Position numbers and translations under genes: made by a program. Under the pieces are notes generated by a model. The model made no database searches. It had not been told where the DNA came from and saw nothing but the letters and a program-made list of their open reading frames with translations. DNA of 64,000 nt from Paguma larvata (taxonomy: Eukaryota; Chordata; Mammalia; Carnivora; Viverridae): contig CM057836.1 in the NCBI GenBank assembly GCA_030068075.1, forward strand, positions 71,771,788-71,835,787, read 5' to 3'. Shown here piece by piece: positions 60,101 to 64,000 of this stretch. The number at the start of each line of letters is the position of its first letter. The first letter of the stretch is position 1.

Positions 60101-60972
60101 ACGTCGTGCAGGTGTAAGGCCGGGCCTTTCCTGCGATCCAGCTCCGCCATTTATTAGCTAAGGGACCTGACAGGTTATCGGACATCGCCACGCCCCCGTT
60201 TTCCCTTCTGTAAATAGGGACCCAGTCGGACCTACCCGAGGAGGTGCAAGGATTACATGAGATAGCGCACGAAAAGCACTCAGCACAGAGCCTGGCATAC
60301 AGCAAACGCACAATCAAGGTTAGCTTCTATTATTACCTACGCTTGTCTTACATTTATCTTTAAATTCTGCGAAGGTTCTATTACCTCTTTTGCTAGTTTC
60401 TGTCCTTGTTCCACACAAATGGGTTTTTCTTTCATATCATTCAGTCTTGCTAACGTTTTGGGGTCATCTCGGAGATCAATCTAATCAAGAAAGGTCAATA
60501 ATGTCCCATAACGTTACAAGTCTTTAGAGAGAAAATCAAAGCGCGTAGTCCCCTTTAATCCCCACATACCGGAAAGAGATTAAACAAGAGAATTTCACTG
60601 GTAAAACCCCAACTAGTAGGACTGCCTTCCTTTGGCACTCCTTTTCCCCAAGTCTTATTTTTCTATAAAAAAGAGAGCGCTACTATAACTTGCAACTGAG
60701 ATTCAACGTGCATATCATTTGGTAAACTTCAGTACCATTTGAGAGCAACCCCACAAGGGATGCCAGACAGACTCTTCTTCAGTGGGTAAAATCAAAGCAG
60801 ACATACCTGAGTTCCTATTAATAAAAAGGGTACGTTCGGTGCGTATTCCTTAAGTTCCGGCACCCACTCCTCTTTCACATTTTGAAACGAGGCTGGATTT
60901 ACCACAGAGAAGCAGATAAGGAAGACATCCGGTCATTGGATAAGATAAAGGCCTCAGACGATCATAGTCTTC
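57028..60972 (-). CDS. RHOQ: RHOQ (TC10) Rho-family GTPase, 3' three exons, frameshifted in exon 3 as given
   Basis: Three minus-strand exons (60972-60807, 60480-60385, 57183-57028) encode the C-terminal two thirds of RHOQ, from EDYDRLRPL (just after the DTAGQ switch II motif) to the end CINCCLIT. Visible parts: the G4 guanine-specificity motif (TQID across the exon 3/4 junction), the G5 motif (ECSAL), a polybasic tail (KKHTVKKR) and the CAAX box CLIT with adjacent cysteines. These are known prenylation and palmitoylation sites. In the family RHOQ acts at the plasma membrane in insulin-stimulated GLUT4 traffic and actin control. Exon 3 is 166 rather than 165 nt, with one extra base near 60929-60930. 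As written the frame ends at TAA (60852-60850). Exons 1-2 (P-loop, switch I) are not in the window. It converges on PIGF. Confidence 0.95.
57385..58980 (-). repeat. Long L2 copy in the last RHOQ intron
   Basis: Antisense L2 from its 3' end (CCATATGCCAAGCACTGTTC) through GGTCCAGGCAGAGGGAGGAG, GTAAGGACTGGGCTCTGGGC and AACAGCTGGATAGCCGAGTC. Overlapping open frames on both strands are GC-rich repeat sequence. Confidence 0.75.
60100..60345 (+). repeat. MIR SINE
   Basis: CCGCCATTTATTAGCTAAGG, GTTTTCCCTTCTGTAAATAG and AGCACAGAGCCTGGCATACA in order: a full-length MIR just left of the penultimate RHOQ exon. Confidence 0.85.
60385..60480 (-). CDS. RHOQ: RHOQ penultimate exon
   Basis: Acceptor CTTGATTAG, donor GTAATA. 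Ninety-six bases, 32 codons, intact: [15 protein letters not shown] to EQGQKLAKE. Confidence 0.97.
60807..60972 (-). CDS. RHOQ: RHOQ third-from-last exon, carries +1 frameshift
   Basis: Acceptor CCTTCCTTAG, donor GTATGT. Encodes [14 protein letters not shown], then an extra base in ACCGG (expected ACCG) shifts the frame. Downstream, the +1 frame resumes the expected [15 protein letters not shown] to FLLIGTQ. Read literally, 26 wrong codons are followed by a stop. Confidence 0.95.
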
Positions 60973-61309
60973 CTAAGGAAGGGAGAAAAACCTCGTTATT
61001 CCCATGTCTTTAGTTCGTTCCGTATGTAAGATTACACGTAAGGGGAGAAGCAAAGCCCAGAGAACTCCACGCACGGGAGGTATGACACTCCGCATAGAAC
61101 AAGACAATTCCGTGTGTTTTTGCTCTGCTTCCTTTCGAGGTTACCAGCGGGCTAAGGATGTGACAATTCATGAACAACTACAGCCAGACATGGAGAAAAA
61201 ATATCGTGACTACTAAAGCGGTCACTAGAAACATTTTAAACCGAAAAGTTTGCACAAAGAATTGATCAAAGCTAGAAGCCGTCTGAGTATTCGAATTCGT
61301 AATGACTAA

Positions 61310-61500
61310 CATATGCTGCACGCGTCCTGCATGTCAGGACGTGATCCGTACAGTCTCCCCTGCGTTACTCACTTCATCCTTGTAACAACCATCGGACAGA
61401 AGTACCATGACCCCTGTTCTCCGGTGGAGTCAGAGGAAGCACAGAGGTTAACTATCCTGTAGAAGGAGCTACAGCCAGGGGAACGGAGATGGGGTTCCAA
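61310..61500 (+). repeat. MIR SINE
   Basis: TTACTCACTTCATCCTTGTA and GTCAGAGGAAGCACAGAGGT core. Confidence 0.7.
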
Positions 61501-61862
61501 GCCTGGCAATTTCACTCCAGAAGCTATGCCTTAACCATGACATATCTTCACCGAGACCTTAAATCTTTGCTTTCCCCTCTTGATATAGTTTTCTTGATTA
61601 CACGTGAGCGCGCAAGTGTAAATTTAAAGACAGGAACGTATAAAGTAAAGGCACAAAAATCCCACTCTCCTCTTCAGTTTCCATCGGCTGTTGTCGTGTG
61701 TACCTTTCCGGTTCTTTGTCCATGCACGTATAAACCCACGACTGTCCCTCTTCTAACATCTGTACACAGAAGAGATCAAACCGTCTGTGTTGTTCCGCAT
61801 CCTTCAAGTACTGCCTGGAGATCTTTCCAAATGAGAATACGTTAGACGGCTATAGAATTTTA

Positions 61863-62103
61863 TTTATTTATTTATAATTTTTAAAAACTTTTTTAAATAT
61901 TCATTTATTTTTGAGAGAGAGAGAGAGGGCCTGAGCAGGAGAGGGGCAGAGAGAGAGGGAGACACAGACTCTGAAGCAGGCTCCAGGCTCCGAGCTGTCA
62001 GCACAGAGCCTGACATGGGGCTTGAACTCACCAACTGCAAGATCATGACCTGAGCTGAAGCCGGACGCTTAACCGACAGAGCCGCCCAGGTGCCACCTGA
62101 CTG
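61863..62103 (-). repeat. CAN-SINE (RHOQ intron)
   Basis: Minus orientation, (GA)n tract and GAGCCGCCCAGGTGCCAC end. CTATAGAATTTTA and CTATAAAATTTTA flank it. Confidence 0.95.
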
Positions 62104-62792
62104 CTATAAAATTTTAACCTGCTGCTTTGACTTCCCCAGAAGGGCTGTCCTATCGATGGCTGCTGTAGTGTCTCTCTATCACAAAAGGCAGAGGATCCTG
62201 TTTTGCTTACACCACTCTCTAGGACACAAATATTCTGTCTATTTACATTCTGGTGAGTGAGCAGTCAGGACTCTATTTTTGTCGTGGTGAGATTCTCATC
62301 TAGTTTCAGGGAAACTTTATTCGTCGCCTGGGCCACCACCCTTCCCAACTAAAACTGCGTGAGCACGGAACTGAAGTTGTAGTCAAAACACTTTCCACTC
62401 AGAGTTCAGCAGTACTTTTCCCTTGCGGGACAATTTTCTTTTCATATCATCTTCCGACATTTTTCTTAATAGAATGTTCCACACGAGTGTGTTAATGTCT
62501 CCAATTCTTGACTTTGGAGCTACCCCTTCAGTTTTCCTGTGATCCTTACGGCTAGTCTGGAATCAGGAGGTAGTGGAAGACTTCTCAGGAATTGGCTATT
62601 AATTACCAGAAGAGAAATGGCACCCCCTCCCCATCTTCTTTACCCTTCATTTTGACAAGAGGGGGCCTCTAACTGGCTTTGAACCGAGCAGTGCTCCGGC
62701 ATTAATGAATGGCGCTAATTAAGGAAGATATCCAGCAGAGTGGGTGTGAAACACATTGTACCCCAGCTGATTCCTTTAAGAGGGCTACTACG

Positions 62793-62998
62793 GGGGCGCC
62801 TGGGGGGCTCGGTCGGTCAGTTAAGTGTCCGACTCTTGATTTCTGCTCAGGTCATGATCTCACGGTTCATGAGATAGAGCCCCGCATCGGGCTCTGCCTG
62901 CTTGGGATGCTCTCTGCCCCTCCCCTGCTCATGCTCGCTCGCGTGCTCTCTCTCTCTCTCTCTCTCTCAAAATAAATAAGTAAACATTAAAAAAAAAT
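62793..62998 (+). repeat. CAN-SINE (RHOQ intron)
   Basis: GGGGCGCCTGGGGGGCTCGG head, CACGGTTCATGAGATAGAGC, a long (CT)n tract and AATAAATAAGTAAAC. Confidence 0.95.
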
Positions 62999-63029
62999 CT
63001 CTCCTCATACATAGATATCCGGTTTTCCC

Positions 63030-63140
63030 TGAATGAGAAATGAGGATACTCTCTCATAGGATTCTGCGGAATAAATGAAATAATGCAACTGAAGCACTCG
63101 GCATGGTGCCAGGCACAAGCAAGAACTCTACCAAGGCTGC
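63030..63140 (+). repeat. MIR fragment
   Basis: GGATTCTGCGGAATAAATGA and GCATGGTGCCAGGCACAAGC. Confidence 0.6.
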
Positions 63141-63149
63141 AACATCAAT

Positions 63150-64000
63150 CCTTTGTGCCACGGGAAAGCAAACCTCCTTTTCCTCCGCAAAAAAAAAAAA
63201 AAGCCACGCAGGGTCCCCTCCGTCTCATACCGGAGCTGGTTTTGCGTCGCGGAGAAGAAACTCTTTTGTGAGAAAGCCCATTTTCTCCGCTGGCATCAAA
63301 GTACACAAATCAAGCTGAGGTCTCCTGAGGGCAGCATCATTTTCACCTCAGTGAAGGAGAATGCCATCTTATCATTGTACTAATTAGTCATTTTGGAATT
63401 CGCGAGAATTAAGACTATTTTAAATGTAACCAAAAAAAAAAAAAAAAAGGAAAGAAAATCAAATTAAGAGTTTTTAATGAAAATGTTTTATTTTTCAAGC
63501 AAATTTACTTCATCGGGGAAATAGAATGTGCACTCTTTCTCCAGAAGGGGATTACAAGAAAGAAAGAGTGAGTGAGCGCCAAGTTCTTTAGAAACGCTTA
63601 ATAACATGAATGCAAACATTGTACAGAACACAGGTCTGCCCTACACATCCATTCGTAACCACAACGAATCCCGACTTTCATCAAGGAGAGACATGCGACA
63701 TATAGGAAGGAAACTGGCCTCATCATTTCTAGACACCTGTTAAATTGCAGGTTTTGTTGGAATGATTAAAATGTGATAGATTGGGGTTATAAAAAAACAA
63801 AGACAAGCATGTTTAGAACTCCTTGGAAGGCAATGTTACTTCTGAAGTGTGAACTATCGAAAATGAACTTCGGCCTCTAATCTGCAAGCTAAATACTTGG
63901 CAGTTATTCTAAGAAGGGGACCTTTCTGCTTCCATCCAGCATGAGTAATTAGAAGTCCAATAATAGATGGCAAATTAAAAAAATAAATTATCCCCTGTGC
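63150..64000 (-). other. RHOQ: RHOQ upstream intron sequence, nothing recognised
   Basis: Expected to lie between the frameshifted exon and the missing first exons. No match to the switch I/DTAGQ exon was found up to the edge. Confidence 0.5.

Noticed and set aside
61000..64000. Search for RHOQ exons 1-2 (P-loop and DTAGQ motif)
   Set aside because: No minus-strand match up to the edge; they presumably lie outside the window.

Overview
This is mammalian nuclear DNA, most likely from a felid. It is AT-rich, contains spliced genes and has one CpG island. It is littered with tRNA-derived CAN-SINEs of the feliform type: tRNA-like head, (CT)n stretch, AATAAATAAAC tail. The synteny RHOQ-PIGF-CRIPT matches human 2p21, seen here in inverted orientation. 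Species assignment is inference from repeat type. I see no bacterial, viral or CRISPR-like content.

Layout. 1-14.9 kb: intergenic DNA downstream of CRIPT, made of MIR, L2, old L1, hAT-type DNA transposons and SINEs; no convincing exon found. 14.9-22.4 kb: CRIPT on the minus strand, five exons, complete 101-residue protein. 22.2-23.2 kb: CpG island shared by CRIPT and PIGF as a head-to-head promoter, with a palindromic NRF1-type site and ETS-type sites. 22.7-56.8 kb: PIGF on the plus strand, one inferred non-coding and five coding exons, complete 219-residue protein; introns 4 and 5 are 14-15 kb each and full of repeats. 57.0 kb to the right edge: the 3' part of RHOQ on the minus strand (its last three exons), converging on PIGF with 432 bp between stop codons. 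The first RHOQ exons lie beyond the right edge.

The three genes are not a functional pathway. PIGF works in the ER on GPI-anchor assembly, CRIPT is a small zinc-binding PDZ ligand and minor-spliceosome component, and RHOQ (TC10) is a Rho-family GTPase. Their link is shared promoter and 3'-end architecture.

Most notable observations: (i) a single extra base in RHOQ exon 3 that breaks the reading frame (assembly error versus real allele); (ii) a short unidentified retrocopy with AATAAA and poly(A) in PIGF intron 5; (iii) a 459-bp almost pure pyrimidine tract in PIGF intron 5; (iv) a G-run in CRIPT intron 2 able to form a quadruplex. I did not find a convincing undescribed biological system; repeats explain most of the non-genic sequence.
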